Source: Bacillus sp. cl95
GTDB taxonomy: Bacteria; Bacillota; Bacilli; Bacillales; Cytobacillaceae
Length of the DNA: 64,000 bases
Direction of reading: 5' to 3'
Assembly (NCBI RefSeq): GCF_900115925.1
Contig: NZ_FOYF01000001.1
Coordinates: 991,680 to 1,055,679 of the forward strand
Shown here: one piece after another, positions 36,956-46,186 of the stretch
How the letters are laid out: every line of letters begins with the position of its first letter
Numbering within the stretch: the stretch's first letter is position 1
Notes under the pieces: model-generated
Told to the model about the DNA's origin: nothing
Seen by the model: only the letters and a program-made list of their open reading frames with translations
The model's database searches: none
Program-made: the position numbers and the translations under genes

Positions 36956-38851
36956 TTATCTATTTAACAAACTACCTACGTAACGCAACAATTCATTTGC
37001 AGACGTCGAGTTATAGCCACACTCATCAATCAGGCGGACCACTACTTCGTTGATTTTCTTCAATTGAAGTTCATCTGGAGTTTTGGAAGAAGTGGTGATT
37101 TTCACTACATCTTTCAAGTCAGCGAACAATTTCTTTTGAATGGCTTCTCTTAAACGATCGTGTGAATTGTAATCAAATCGTTTTCCTTTACGAGCATACG
37201 CAGAAATTCGAATCAAAATTTCTTCACGGAAAGCTTTCTTCGCATTTTCTGAGATGCCAATTTGTTCTTCGATAGAACGCATCAGTTTTTCATCAGGGCT
37301 GATTTCCTCGCCAGTCAGAAGGTCACGTAGCTTCGCCTTATTACAATATGCCTCCACATTATCAAGGTAATTGTCCATAAGTGTCTTAGCAGACTCTTCA
37401 TATGAATATACGAATGCCTTTTGAACTTCTTTCTTCGCCAGGTTATCGTACTCTTTACGAGCCAATGAGATATAGTTCATATAGCGTTCACGCAATTCAG
37501 CAGTAATGGATGGGTGCTGATCCAGTCCTTCTTTCAAGGAACGCAACACGTCCAAAGCATTGATTGAAGGTACTTCTTTACGAATAATGGTTGAAGAAAT
37601 ACGGTTGATCACATAACGTGGATCAATCCCACTCATTCCTTCATCTTGATATTCTTTTTTCAATTCTTCAACATCCGCTGAACTGTACCCTTCAACATTT
37701 TCCCCATCGTACAACCTCATCTTCTTAACTAAGTCAATATCGCCCTTCTTCGGTTCCTTGAGTCGCGTCAAGATGGTAAACATAGCAGCCACCCTTAACG
37801 TATGAGGAGCGATATGAACGTTAGAGACATCACTTTCGTTAATCATCTTTTCATAAATCTTTTCTTCCTCAGTCACTTTAAGATTATAAGGAATTGGCAT
37901 AACAATAATCCTTGAATGAAGAGCCTCATTCTTTTTATTGGAAATAAATGAACGATACTCCGTTTCATTTGTATGGGCAACAATAAGCTCATCGGCGCTA
38001 ATTAAGGCAAATCTTCCTGCCTTGAAATTTCCCTCTTGTGTTAAAGAAAGCAAATGCCACAAGAACTTTTCATCACATTTCAGCATTTCCTGGAATTCCA
38101 TCATACCCCTGTTGGCTTTATTCAATTCGCCGTCAAAACGGTATGCGCGCGGATCTGATTCTGACCCGTACTCGGCAATCGTCGAGAAGTCGATGCTTCC
38201 CGTTAAGTCTGCAATATCTTGTGATTTAGGATCGGATGGACTGAACGTCCCAATTCCAACCCGCTTATCTTCTGAGAAGAAGATTCTTTCTACCAGTACA
38301 TCTTCAATCCTGCCGCCATATTCCTCTTCAAGACGCATTAAGTTTAATGGAGATAGATTTCCCTCGATGCGGATTCCGTACTCATCAGCAAAGTCCTTTC
38401 TTAGATGATGCGGAATCATGTGCAATGGATCTTCATGCATCGGACACCCTTTAATAGCAAATACTGATCCTCTTTCTGTGTGCGAATAGGCTTCCAATCC
38501 GCGTTTGAGCATCGTGACGAGGGTAGATTTCCCACCACTAACAGGACCCATCAAAAGTAAGATTCTTTTCCTTACATCAAGTCTTTTTGCTGCTGGATGA
38601 AAATATTCTTCCACTAGTCTCTCTAAAGGTTCTTCTAAACCAAAAAGTTGATTGTTGAAAAACTGGTACGTTTTCTTTCCCTTTACCTCTTCAATCCCGG
38701 CATCCTTGATCATATTATAAACCCGTGAATGTGCGGATTGACCTACCCATGGCTTTTCTTTCAACAATTGTAAATATTCACCGAAAGTCCCTTCCCAACG
38801 AAGCTTTTCCTCTTCAACTCGAAACATCTCAATCTTTTTTAGAATATCCAT
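36956..38851 (-). CDS. prkA: PrkA AAA+ serine protein kinase/protease
   Basis: 631 residues from ATG 38851 (GGGGAGGACAAA upstream), the length of B. subtilis PrkA. AAA+ domain with Walker A GPVSGGKSTLV near residue 105, Walker B-like ADELIVAHTNETE with sensor residues, and a C-terminal kinase-like region (YNSHDRLREAIQKKLFADL). It is made in the mother cell during sporulation and affects SigK through Hpr/ScoC in B. subtilis; recent work describes ATP-dependent proteolytic activity for the family. Upstream of the small gene and yhbH. Confidence 0.94.
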   Translation of the reverse strand: MDILKKIEMFRVEEEKLRWEGTFGEYLQLLKEKPWVGQSAHSRVYNMIKDAGIEEVKGKKTYQFFNNQLFGLEEPLERLVEEYFHPAAKRLDVRKRILLLMGPVSGGKSTLVTMLKRGLEAYSHTERGSVFAIKGCPMHEDPLHMIPHHLRKDFADEYGIRIEGNLSPLNLMRLEEEYGGRIEDVLVERIFFSEDKRVGIGTFSPSDPKSQDIADLTGSIDFSTIAEYGSESDPRAYRFDGELNKANRGMMEFQEMLKCDEKFLWHLLSLTQEGNFKAGRFALISADELIVAHTNETEYRSFISNKKNEALHSRIIVMPIPYNLKVTEEEKIYEKMINESDVSNVHIAPHTLRVAAMFTILTRLKEPKKGDIDLVKKMRLYDGENVEGYSSADVEELKKEYQDEGMSGIDPRYVINRISSTIIRKEVPSINALDVLRSLKEGLDQHPSITAELRERYMNYISLARKEYDNLAKKEVQKAFVYSYEESAKTLMDNYLDNVEAYCNKAKLRDLLTGEEISPDEKLMRSIEEQIGISENAKKAFREEILIRISAYARKGKRFDYNSHDRLREAIQKKLFADLKDVVKITTSSKTPDELQLKKINEVVVRLIDECGYNSTSANELLRYVGSLLNR

Positions 38852-39062
38852 TTTGTCCTCCCCTTGTCGCATTATCAGAGACGATTAATAAAGTCTATGC
38901 GCTTGGGCACTTGAACATTCTTATTCCGAGCGAAGAAACTGCCTGTCATTTTTTCTTCAGATGTTTTTTGAATAAACTAGTCCTTTTCCTTCACTCTTAG
39001 AGAAAATTGGGATATAATATGCTTATATGTCATTTAATCAGTAAAAAAGGAGGCTTACATAT

Positions 39063-39155
39063 ATGAAATTGCTATTGATTATTGGTGTCATGGTCGTTTT
39101 CTTAGCCGCAATTTTCACTTCTGGATACGATGATAAGCCAGGTGCTAAAAAATAA
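39063..39155 (+). CDS. 30-residue membrane protein
   Basis: Too short for ordinary gene finders but well supported: AAGGAGGC nine bases before ATG 39063, a -10 TATAAT with -35 TTCACT 17 bases upstream (39012 region), and a perfect terminator after the stop. The peptide MKLLLIIGVMVVFLAAIFTS is one membrane helix followed by GYDDKPGAKK. Not identified. It lies where yhbD-yhbF would be in B. subtilis. Confidence 0.75.
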   Translation: MKLLLIIGVMVVFLAAIFTSGYDDKPGAKK

Positions 39156-39184
39156 AAAACTGCTGATATTTCAGCAGTTTTTTT
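39156..39184 (+). terminator. terminator after the 30-residue gene
   Basis: AAAACTGCTGA / TCAGCAGTTTT stem with T7. Confidence 0.9.
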
Positions 39185-39188
39185 ATTA

Positions 39189-39370
39189 GGCTCTTTTCGT
39201 AAACTTTGTTGTTATTGGAACAAGAAAAAGCCGGCAGTAGGGCTTTTTCTATACTAAAGCTAGACGAGATTTAGCGTTTAGAATTTTATATTGAGGAAAA
39301 GAGCACGAAATTAGAACTTATACGTGTTGTTGCTTTTTTCGTGAAAACAACAATCAATGCGAAAACAGCC
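39189..39370. repeat. MITE-like inverted-repeat element, copy D
   Basis: 182 bp with tips GGCTCTTTTCG and CGAAAACAGCC (10 of 11 bases in symmetry), inner TTTGTTGTTATTGG and AACAACAATC. The centre has a GAAAAAGCC/GGGCTTTTTC hairpin. Its left half is copied at 3776-3842; its tips match copy C. Confidence 0.8.
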
Positions 39371-39381
39371 TTTTATTATAA

Positions 39382-39855
39382 CTATTTTAGATGAGCAAAG
39401 TTTTGCTGTCTTAATGCTTCATAAATAAGAATTGCAGCGGTATTAGACAGGTTCAATGAACGAATGTTATCATTCATTGGGATACGAAGACTTCTTTCCT
39501 TATTTTTTTCGATAACGTCTTTTGGCAACCCAGTTGTCTCTCGTCCAAAAATGAAATAGTAATCTTTGCTTGGATCGCTATAGTCAAAAGTCGAATGCGG
39601 TTTTTCTCCAAACTTTGTCAGGTAAAAAAACTCTCCGCCTTCGTTTTTTTCATAAAATTCTTCCAATGAATCGTGATAAACCACTTTTACAAACTCCCAA
39701 TAATCAAGACCAGCCCGTTTAAGCGCCTTGTCATCCGTTGAAAAGCCTAATGGTCTAATCAAATGCAAGACACTATCCGTTCCTGCACAAGTTCTTGCTA
39801 TATTGCCGGTGTTTGCCGGGATTTGTGGTTGATATAAGACTACATGTAATGCCAC
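39382..39855 (-). CDS. trmL: tRNA (cytidine/uridine-34-2'-O)-methyltransferase TrmL
   Basis: 157 residues of the SPOUT family: VVLYQPQIPANTGNIARTCA at the start, IRPLGFSTDDKALKRAGLDYWE in the middle, and the trefoil-knot SAM site FIFGRETTGLP / IPMNDNIRSLNLSNTAAILIYEALRQ. Methylates the wobble ribose in tRNA-Leu isoacceptors. GTG 39855 is chosen with GAGGTG six bases upstream. Called cspR in older Bacillus maps, where it also follows yhbB. Confidence 0.95.
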   Translation of the reverse strand: MALHVVLYQPQIPANTGNIARTCAGTDSVLHLIRPLGFSTDDKALKRAGLDYWEFVKVVYHDSLEEFYEKNEGGEFFYLTKFGEKPHSTFDYSDPSKDYYFIFGRETTGLPKDVIEKNKERSLRIPMNDNIRSLNLSNTAAILIYEALRQQNFAHLK

Positions 39856-39920
39856 AATTTTCACCTCATCAATAAACTCTATCTGCTATTATAACATTCA
39901 ACCGAAACCATTCAACCTGT

Positions 39921-40790
39921 TTAGCGATCATCGACAATCGTGAAAAACTTATATTTGATTTGAGGCGTGTAAGCAGTTGAATCTTCATAAGCCCAGTATC
40001 TCATCCTGCTATTGGTAGTATGAGCATTAACCAATGGCATACCAAAAGCATCTTTCCCTGTAACAATGGTGTTATGGTCGAATCGACCGTCTCCTTGAAA
40101 ATCATAGCAAATGATATCACCAAGCAATAACTCTCTAGGACTTGCCACTTCTCTAGACCTCAGTCCGACTTGGGAAGAGCCTAAATAACCTCTTAGTGAC
40201 TGTGCAACGGTCCAACTGAAACTCCATGTATTCGTCATCCACCAGCCTCTATTCCGGTTAGGAATTCCCCTCATCGGTGCCCCGCCAGCTCTTAGACATT
40301 GCGAGATGAAGTTTGTACAATCATTTTCAAATCTCTTGTAAGCGGGATTGAACTCATTCCACCATCTTTCAGCATACTGAACTGCTCGTAAACGGTTGTA
40401 TTCATAACTTAGTCTCTCATCACGATCATCTGATGGAACAAAATAATCCTTCAGATCTCTTTGTAGATTAGGATGCACTTCTAATTCTTCGATAAGTTCA
40501 TTATTAAAAAATTCTGCTCTTCTTTGCTCGATTTCTTCTTCCAGAATAAGCAAATCCTTCTGTTTAATCAAATATTGAAAATGAACATCATAAGAAACGA
40601 CCGAAATATCATTCTCTTCTCTAATATCAGTGATTTTTCCAGTAGCCTTTGATTTAACTATTTCTGCTTTCCTCTTTAGACAACTTTCTTTCTTCCTTTC
40701 AATCTTAGGACAATTCCATGCTTTCGTCCTCTCTTGAGACACACACTGTTCAACACGCCTTTTAAGTAAATCTTGCAACTGCTTCCGCAT
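39921..40790 (-). CDS. yhbB: amidase-domain protein YhbB
   Basis: 289 residues. N-terminal half is charged and helical; the C-terminal half is the amidase_6 (PF12671) fold, a papain-like cell-wall hydrolase: YAERWWNEFNPAYKRFENDCTNFISQCLRAGGAPM (catalytic Cys in DCTNFISQ), YDFQGDGRFDHNTIVTG (His), and VNAHTTNSR. No signal peptide is visible, as in B. subtilis YhbB. AGGAGGGATGTT precedes ATG 40790. Between queG and trmL, as in B. subtilis. Confidence 0.88.
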   Translation of the reverse strand: MRKQLQDLLKRRVEQCVSQERTKAWNCPKIERKKESCLKRKAEIVKSKATGKITDIREENDISVVSYDVHFQYLIKQKDLLILEEEIEQRRAEFFNNELIEELEVHPNLQRDLKDYFVPSDDRDERLSYEYNRLRAVQYAERWWNEFNPAYKRFENDCTNFISQCLRAGGAPMRGIPNRNRGWWMTNTWSFSWTVAQSLRGYLGSSQVGLRSREVASPRELLLGDIICYDFQGDGRFDHNTIVTGKDAFGMPLVNAHTTNSRMRYWAYEDSTAYTPQIKYKFFTIVDDR

Positions 40791-40840
40791 AACATCCCTC
40801 CTCTCATTTCATTCATATGAGAAGAAATTATCTTTTCTGC

Positions 40841-40885
40841 TAAAAAAAAGAACTAATCACACGATGATATCAAGTGACTAGTTCT
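40841..40885 (-). terminator. terminator after queG
   Basis: GAACTAGTCAC / GTGATTAGTTC stem and T8 on the minus strand. Confidence 0.85.
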
Positions 40886-42020
40886 CTTTGATCAAAAAGA
40901 AACTCAAGCCTTTGTCAATTTCAGCTAGAACTTCTTCGTCATTTTCTTTATTTTTAGCAGCCAGCAAAGCGTTTTTCGCTTCAAGTCCACCTATTTTCCC
41001 TAACGCCCAAGCTGCGGTTCCTCTGAGTACAGGTCTCGAATCATTCTTCATTAGTTCCATTAATTCCGGTATGGCCGTTTCGTCTTTGAAATGTGCAAGT
41101 GCAATGATGGCATTTCTTTGAAGTGGCTTTTTCCCTCTCCAGGAACCAGAAATCGGACCAAACTTCAACTTAAATTCCTTATTACTTATGTTGAGCATTG
41201 GTCTTAATAATGGCTTAGCCAATTCCGGATCAGCTTCCATTTCATCGTGAAAATAAAAATTCTTCCCTTTATTTTCTGGACAAACAGTCTGACAAGTGTC
41301 ACAGCCATATATACGGTTACCTAGTTCGTTCCTAAACTCATCTGGCAGGAATCCCTTTGTCTGAGTTAAAAACGCGATACAACGCTGAGAATTCAACTGT
41401 CCACCTTGAACCAATGCTCCGGTCGGGCATGCATCCACACACTTGTTGCAGGTTCCACAACGGTCTTCCATTGGTGTATCAGGATCAAATGGCAGATTCG
41501 TAATCATTTCTCCTAAATAAACGTAGGAACCGTATTCTGGAGTAATGATCGAACAGTTCTTTCCACTCCAGCCTATCCCAGCCCGTTCTGCAACAGCGCG
41601 ATCAACAAGCTCACCGGTATCCACCATCGATTTGAACCGAGCCTCCGGCACTTTTTCAGAAATAAATGCTTCAAGTTTCATTAAACGATCTTTTAGGATA
41701 TTGTGATAATCAACACCCCACGAAGCACGACAAAAAATCCCGCGACGCTCCCCTTTTTTACTCTTTATATGAACCTTCATTTTTGAAGGATATGCCAAAG
41801 CAATCGAAATGATAGAACGAGGTTCTTCAAATATCAATGAAGGCGTAACACGCTTCTCTATATCTTTTTCCTCAAAGCCAGATTGATAATTGAATTCTTG
41901 CTGAACCAACAATCGATTTTTCATTTCTTGAAAACTATCAGCAGTTGTAAACCCAATTTTATCAATACCAATGGATTTACTATAAGCCACGATTTCTTCT
42001 TTCAAGCCTTTAAAATTCAC
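40878..42020 (-). CDS. queG: epoxyqueuosine reductase
   Basis: 380 residues from GTG 42020 (AAAGGAGG upstream). It reduces epoxyqueuosine to queuosine in tRNA, using cobalamin and two [4Fe-4S] clusters. The ferredoxin motifs CGTCNKCVDACPTGAL and CDTCQTVCPEN are complete; SAKNC-like GIGWSGKNCSII is present, and a C-terminal HEAT-like region (FKDETAIPELMELMKNDSRPVLRGTAAWALGKIGG) binds tRNA. B. subtilis yhbA. First gene of queG-yhbB-trmL. Confidence 0.95.
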   Translation of the reverse strand: MNFKGLKEEIVAYSKSIGIDKIGFTTADSFQEMKNRLLVQQEFNYQSGFEEKDIEKRVTPSLIFEEPRSIISIALAYPSKMKVHIKSKKGERRGIFCRASWGVDYHNILKDRLMKLEAFISEKVPEARFKSMVDTGELVDRAVAERAGIGWSGKNCSIITPEYGSYVYLGEMITNLPFDPDTPMEDRCGTCNKCVDACPTGALVQGGQLNSQRCIAFLTQTKGFLPDEFRNELGNRIYGCDTCQTVCPENKGKNFYFHDEMEADPELAKPLLRPMLNISNKEFKLKFGPISGSWRGKKPLQRNAIIALAHFKDETAIPELMELMKNDSRPVLRGTAAWALGKIGGLEAKNALLAAKNKENDEEVLAEIDKGLSFFLIKEN

Positions 42021-42109
42021 GGTTATGCCTCCTTTCAATCTTTGTGCCAATTATTTTATAATCCTTATTTATGATAAACTATTTAAAAGAAAATTTGGAG
42101 GTGGAATCC

Positions 42110-42781
42110 TTGGAAATTAATATCTCATCAGAAGTATGCTCCCAAATTCCAGCATTTAAAATCGGGGTAATCCACTATGAAGGAATAAGTGTAGGAGATT
42201 CTCCGCAGATGTTAAAGGGACGATTGCAATTATTCCAAGAATCTTTATACTTTGACCTTGAGGAAAAGTCAGTTAATGAACTAGAGGGTATCAAGGAATG
42301 GAGACAAATATTTAAGTCTATTGGTAAAGATCCAAATCGTTATAGACATTCTGCAGAAGCCTTATATCGACGCATCCAAAAACAAAATTACTTGCCTTCA
42401 ATTCAAAGTGCGACAGATTTAAATAACTTTTATTCACTGCAATATCAAGTACCCATTGGCATTTATGACCTCACCAAACTGTCTGGAGATATTGCACTCA
42501 AGATTGGACAGGAGAATGATGAATACACTGGTTTGAATGGACGAAGTAACTCGTTACATAATCTATTAGTTTCATGTGATGATCATGGTCCCTTTGGGAG
42601 CCCTTTTGTTGATTCAGACAGAGCGCCCGTGACAATGGATACAAAAAATGCTCTTCAAATCATCTACTTACGCCCTTCTCTCAATACTGATCAATGCGAA
42701 CAACTAACTGAATCATTAATGAATATGTTCATTCAGATTCATGGAGGTAATGGACAATTTAAAGTGATAGGATGCCTGTAG
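42110..42781 (+). CDS. B3/B4 tRNA-binding domain protein
   Basis: 223 residues from TTG 42110 (GGAGGTGGAATCC in front; ATG 42071 lacks a binding site). Resembles the free-standing B3/B4 domain of phenylalanyl-tRNA synthetase beta (EWRQIFKSIGKDPNRYRHSAEALYRRI, then VPIGIYDLTKLSGDIALKIGQENDEY and DSDRAPVTMDT). Free-standing copies are thought to edit or bind mischarged aminoacyl-tRNA. Divergent from queG. Confidence 0.88.
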   Translation: MEINISSEVCSQIPAFKIGVIHYEGISVGDSPQMLKGRLQLFQESLYFDLEEKSVNELEGIKEWRQIFKSIGKDPNRYRHSAEALYRRIQKQNYLPSIQSATDLNNFYSLQYQVPIGIYDLTKLSGDIALKIGQENDEYTGLNGRSNSLHNLLVSCDDHGPFGSPFVDSDRAPVTMDTKNALQIIYLRPSLNTDQCEQLTESLMNMFIQIHGGNGQFKVIGCL

Positions 42782-42808
42782 CAGTAGGTATCCTATTTTC
42801 ATATGCGC

Positions 42809-42857
42809 AAAATAAAAAACGCAATACTTCGTTCTTTTTGAACGAAACACTGCGTTG
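42809..42857 (-). terminator. terminator after tRNA-Gly
   Basis: AACGCA..TTCGTTC / GAACGAA..TGCGTT long hairpin with a T-rich tract on the minus strand. Confidence 0.75.
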
Positions 42858-42870
42858 TAAACAATATGTA

Positions 42871-42944
42871 TGGAGCGGGTGATGAGAATCGAACTCACGA
42901 CATCAGCTTGGAAGGCTGAGGTTTTACCATTAAACTACACCCGC
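42871..42944 (-). tRNA. tRNA-Gly(TCC)
   Basis: Complete cloverleaf on the minus strand, anticodon TCC in CTTCCAA, encoded CCA. Single tRNA outside the main cluster. Confidence 0.95.
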
Positions 42945-43062
42945 ATTTTATTTAGTTATTCATGTATATTTTGCGAAAATGTTCGTTTTTTGTCGAATGG
43001 AAGTGACAACTTCTATATAATACACGTTTCCTTAAAATTCGTCAATAACTTTTATAAAAATT

Positions 43063-43097
43063 AAAATGGGAAGAGACTTAATGTACCTTCCCATTTT
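43063..43097 (-). terminator. terminator of the carbohydrate operon
   Basis: AATGGGAAG / CTTCCCATT stem with T-rich tails on both sides. Confidence 0.85.
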
Positions 43098-43109
43098 TCC
43101 ACAAACACC

Positions 43110-44078
43110 CTATGCCCACCACATATCAGTTGGCTGTTCTTCAATTAAGATTGATTTCAAGTTTTTAACTGCACGTGAGAAGCCTTCTTCAATCGACATG
43201 AGTGGGTCCTCGTGTTCGATGCTCACAACATAGTCATAGCCGAATGTCCGCAGCGCACTCATCATATCAGACCACTCTTGAAGACTGTGCCCGCACCCAA
43301 CTGAACGGAATGTCCACGCTCGTGTTTGGACATTTCCATATGGCTGCATATCGGTTAGCCCATACATATTGACATTTTCTTGATCGATGTAAGTATCTTT
43401 TGCATGGAAATGGTGGATAGCATTTTCTTTTCCAAGTATTTTAATAGCTGCTACCGGATCAATTCCTTGCCACCATAAGTGACTTGGATCAAGATTGGCA
43501 CCAATTGCCTCACATGTTTCTTCCCTTAATTTTAAGAGAGTATACGGAGTATGGACGAGAAAACCGCCGTGAAGCTCCAATCCAATTTTCACATGGTGCT
43601 CTTGGGCAAGTAAGCCAACTTCCTTCCAATAAGGAATTAACTTTTCCTCCCATTGCCACTTCAGAATGTCTCCGAATTCATTTGGCCAAGGCGCTACTGG
43701 CCAATTTGGATATTTCGCGCCTTCGTGATCTCCTGCTGTCCCTGAAAAGCAGTTAACAACAGGTACGCCCAACAAGCTTGCCAGTTTAATTGTTTTAACC
43801 AAGGCTTGGTGGGACTCTTCTGCAAACTCTTTATCCGGTGAGATTGGGTTGCCATGGCAACTAAACGCGCTTATCTCTAACCCTCTTGAAGTGACTTTCT
43901 CTAGATATTCATCGCGCTTGTCTGCACTTTCTAAAAGCTCATCAAGGTTACAGTGAGCTTTGCCAGGATACGCTCCTGTACCTATCTCAACAGCCTTCAA
44001 TCCTGCCGCTTTCACATAATCAAGCATTTCATCAAAATTCTTATGTGAAAATAAAACCGTGAAAACACCAAGTTTCAT
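43110..44078 (-). CDS. sugar phosphate isomerase/epimerase (AP endonuclease 2 TIM barrel)
   Basis: 322 residues of the IolE/IolI-like TIM-barrel family: LKAVEIGTGAYPG, ISAFSCHGNPISP, KIGLELHGGFLVHTP, LDPSHLWWQGIDP, HFHAKDT, and VSIEHEDP, with the His/Glu/Asp metal ligands in place. Acts on an imported sugar or a keto-sugar produced by the adjacent oxidoreductases; the exact substrate is unknown. Last gene of the ThuA-oxidoreductase block. Confidence 0.88.
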   Translation of the reverse strand: MKLGVFTVLFSHKNFDEMLDYVKAAGLKAVEIGTGAYPGKAHCNLDELLESADKRDEYLEKVTSRGLEISAFSCHGNPISPDKEFAEESHQALVKTIKLASLLGVPVVNCFSGTAGDHEGAKYPNWPVAPWPNEFGDILKWQWEEKLIPYWKEVGLLAQEHHVKIGLELHGGFLVHTPYTLLKLREETCEAIGANLDPSHLWWQGIDPVAAIKILGKENAIHHFHAKDTYIDQENVNMYGLTDMQPYGNVQTRAWTFRSVGCGHSLQEWSDMMSALRTFGYDYVVSIEHEDPLMSIEEGFSRAVKNLKSILIEEQPTDMWWA

Positions 44079-44090
44079 TTTAGAATCCTC

Positions 44091-45131
44091 CTATGTCAAA
44101 AGAATACTTTTGCCTGATTCGCTACTTTGATAGATAGCGTCTATAATTCTCGTTACCTGCGAAGCATCTTCTGATTTAACAACAAGCTTTTCCAAACCTA
44201 AGCAGCTGTTAATAAAATTCATCGCTTGAGGTATCCCGGGATCATCATCTCCTGGTACCCAGTCTGCTACACTATTCAATAACATCCCATGCTTGGATTG
44301 ATTTAGTTGAAACGGGAATAGTTCCACCCCGCCGGTTTGACCGGAAATACTTACACACTCTTCATCTTTCATGATGTTCGCAGACCACGAAGTTTCAAAT
44401 AGCATCGACGCACCATTTTCAAATTTAATGTAGGCAGTCACATGATCATCCACATCAAACGTCTTATGATCAAAGTGCCCCCATAAATTAACTTGCTCAG
44501 ACATTTTGCTCAATTGGTTATAGGAGGTACCAGTCACTTCAACAACCTTTGGATTTCCTAATAACCAAAGTGAAAGGTCTAAAAAATGGCATCCGTAATC
44601 GATTAAACTGCCCCCGCCCTGAAGCTCTTTACTTGTAAAAACACCCCATCCAGGAACTTTTCTCCTCCTTAGTGCTTTAACTCTCGCTACCATCGGAGTG
44701 CCAATTTCATTTTCTAAAATGACTCGTTTCGCAGCTTGTGAATCTTTCATAAACCTATAATGGTACGCTATAGCTAAAATCTTTCCGGCCTTTTCAGCTG
44801 CATTATTCATTGCCAGGCATTCTTCAGCGTTCATTGCCATCGGCTTTTCGCATAATACATGAAGTCCTGCCTCAAGCGCTGCAATGGCGATTTCTGCATG
44901 GAACTTATTCGGCGTACAGATCGTAACAGCATCAACCTCGAAGAACATGTCCTTATAATTGGAAAACACCTTTGAAATCCCATATTTTTCAGCAACAAGC
45001 CTCGCGGTCGCTTCATTCACATCACTGATGGCTTCAATACTTACTTGATCGGATAATTGTAAGAAGGAGGGAATATGACGGCTCTGCGCAATTCCTCCCA
45101 CTCCGATCATTCCCATTCTCAGCTTCTGCAT
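44091..45131 (-). CDS. Gfo/Idh/MocA family oxidoreductase, copy 2
   Basis: 346 residues: N-terminal Rossmann IGVGGIAQSRHIPSF, CTPNKFHAEIAIAALEAGLHVLCEKPMA (catalytic Lys of EKP), and the C-terminal beta domain (GGGSLIDYGCHFLDLSLWLLG with the conserved His). Oxidises a sugar or sugar alcohol with NAD(P). Starts 15 bases after the other oxidoreductase; about 30 percent alike in pattern, so they are paralogues rather than a recent duplication. Confidence 0.9.
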   Translation of the reverse strand: MQKLRMGMIGVGGIAQSRHIPSFLQLSDQVSIEAISDVNEATARLVAEKYGISKVFSNYKDMFFEVDAVTICTPNKFHAEIAIAALEAGLHVLCEKPMAMNAEECLAMNNAAEKAGKILAIAYHYRFMKDSQAAKRVILENEIGTPMVARVKALRRRKVPGWGVFTSKELQGGGSLIDYGCHFLDLSLWLLGNPKVVEVTGTSYNQLSKMSEQVNLWGHFDHKTFDVDDHVTAYIKFENGASMLFETSWSANIMKDEECVSISGQTGGVELFPFQLNQSKHGMLLNSVADWVPGDDDPGIPQAMNFINSCLGLEKLVVKSEDASQVTRIIDAIYQSSESGKSILLT

Positions 45132-45145
45132 CAGCTACACCTCAA

Positions 45146-46171
45146 TTAATTTTTTACAATTCGTTTTGTTTCATTCGATTCAAGTGCAGCAAGAACAACC
45201 TGAAGTGATTTCATTCCTTCTTCTCCTGTAACCAGAGGTTCCGTATCATGGATAATGGAATTTACAAAATGGCTAATGACTTGTGAGTTCTTCTGACCGC
45301 CACTATTGTTCGTCTGAATACCTCCAAGTTCAAACTTTGCAACTTCCCCGTTTTTATATTGAACAATTAAGGAATTGACCGGATCATCCTCTAATCTTAG
45401 AATAGCCTTCTCCCCATAAATAATCGTAGAGTTATCCTCTTTTGAAACATACGACCAGCTGGCGGCTAGTGTGCCAATGATTCCCGATTCCGTTTTTAAG
45501 ACACAAACTGCTGTGTCATCAACATCGGCCTTTTCTTTTGCGCTCGTTTCGACAAAAGCTCCTATTTCCACAATTTCTTCTCCTAGCAAAAAGCGGAGCA
45601 GATCCGTTTTATGAACACCGAGGTCCCCCATTGCGCCAATAAAAGCTTCACTCTTTTTAAAGAACCAGCTTTCTTTTCCATCTGCACTCCAGCCTTCTGG
45701 ACCACCGTGACCGAAAGCAGTTCGGAAGCTGTATATTTTTCCAACTTCACCGTTCTCAATCAATTTCCTTGCTTTTTGGTGTGACGGTACAAAACGCTGA
45801 TTGTGTGCAATCATAAGTTTCTTTCCGCTATTTTTAGCCGCTACAATCATGCTCTTAGCTTCATCTTGGGAAGTGGCCATTGGTTTTTCACAAAGAACGT
45901 GCTTGCCAGCATTGAGAGCTGCAATGGAAACTGGTGCGTGTAAATAATTAGGAGTACAGACGCTGACCGCATCAATTTCTGGGTTTCCTAATAACTCCTC
46001 GTAATGAGAATACGCTTTTGCATCATAAAGTTTAGCGAATTCTGTTGCCCGCTCCTGCACAATGTCACAAACAGCAATAATTTCTACATGGTTATTCATT
46101 GCATACTCCGGAAGATGACGATGTTTTGCAATACTGCCACAGCCAATAATTCCAACTTTAATTTTCTCCAT
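45146..46171 (-). CDS. Gfo/Idh/MocA family oxidoreductase, copy 1
   Basis: 341 residues: IGCGSIAKHRHLPEYAMNNHVEI, CTPNYLHAPVSIAALNAGKHVLCEKPMA, and GAMGDLGVHKTDLLRFLLGEE. Same fold and catalytic Lys/His as its neighbour. ThuB-like enzymes of this family oxidise glucose units of disaccharides to 3-keto forms, and such proteins often travel with ThuA, as here. GGGGAGGAATGAG before ATG 46171. Confidence 0.9.
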   Translation of the reverse strand: MEKIKVGIIGCGSIAKHRHLPEYAMNNHVEIIAVCDIVQERATEFAKLYDAKAYSHYEELLGNPEIDAVSVCTPNYLHAPVSIAALNAGKHVLCEKPMATSQDEAKSMIVAAKNSGKKLMIAHNQRFVPSHQKARKLIENGEVGKIYSFRTAFGHGGPEGWSADGKESWFFKKSEAFIGAMGDLGVHKTDLLRFLLGEEIVEIGAFVETSAKEKADVDDTAVCVLKTESGIIGTLAASWSYVSKEDNSTIIYGEKAILRLEDDPVNSLIVQYKNGEVAKFELGGIQTNNSGGQKNSQVISHFVNSIIHDTEPLVTGEEGMKSLQVVLAALESNETKRIVKN

Positions 46172-46186
46172 TACTCATTCCTCCCC

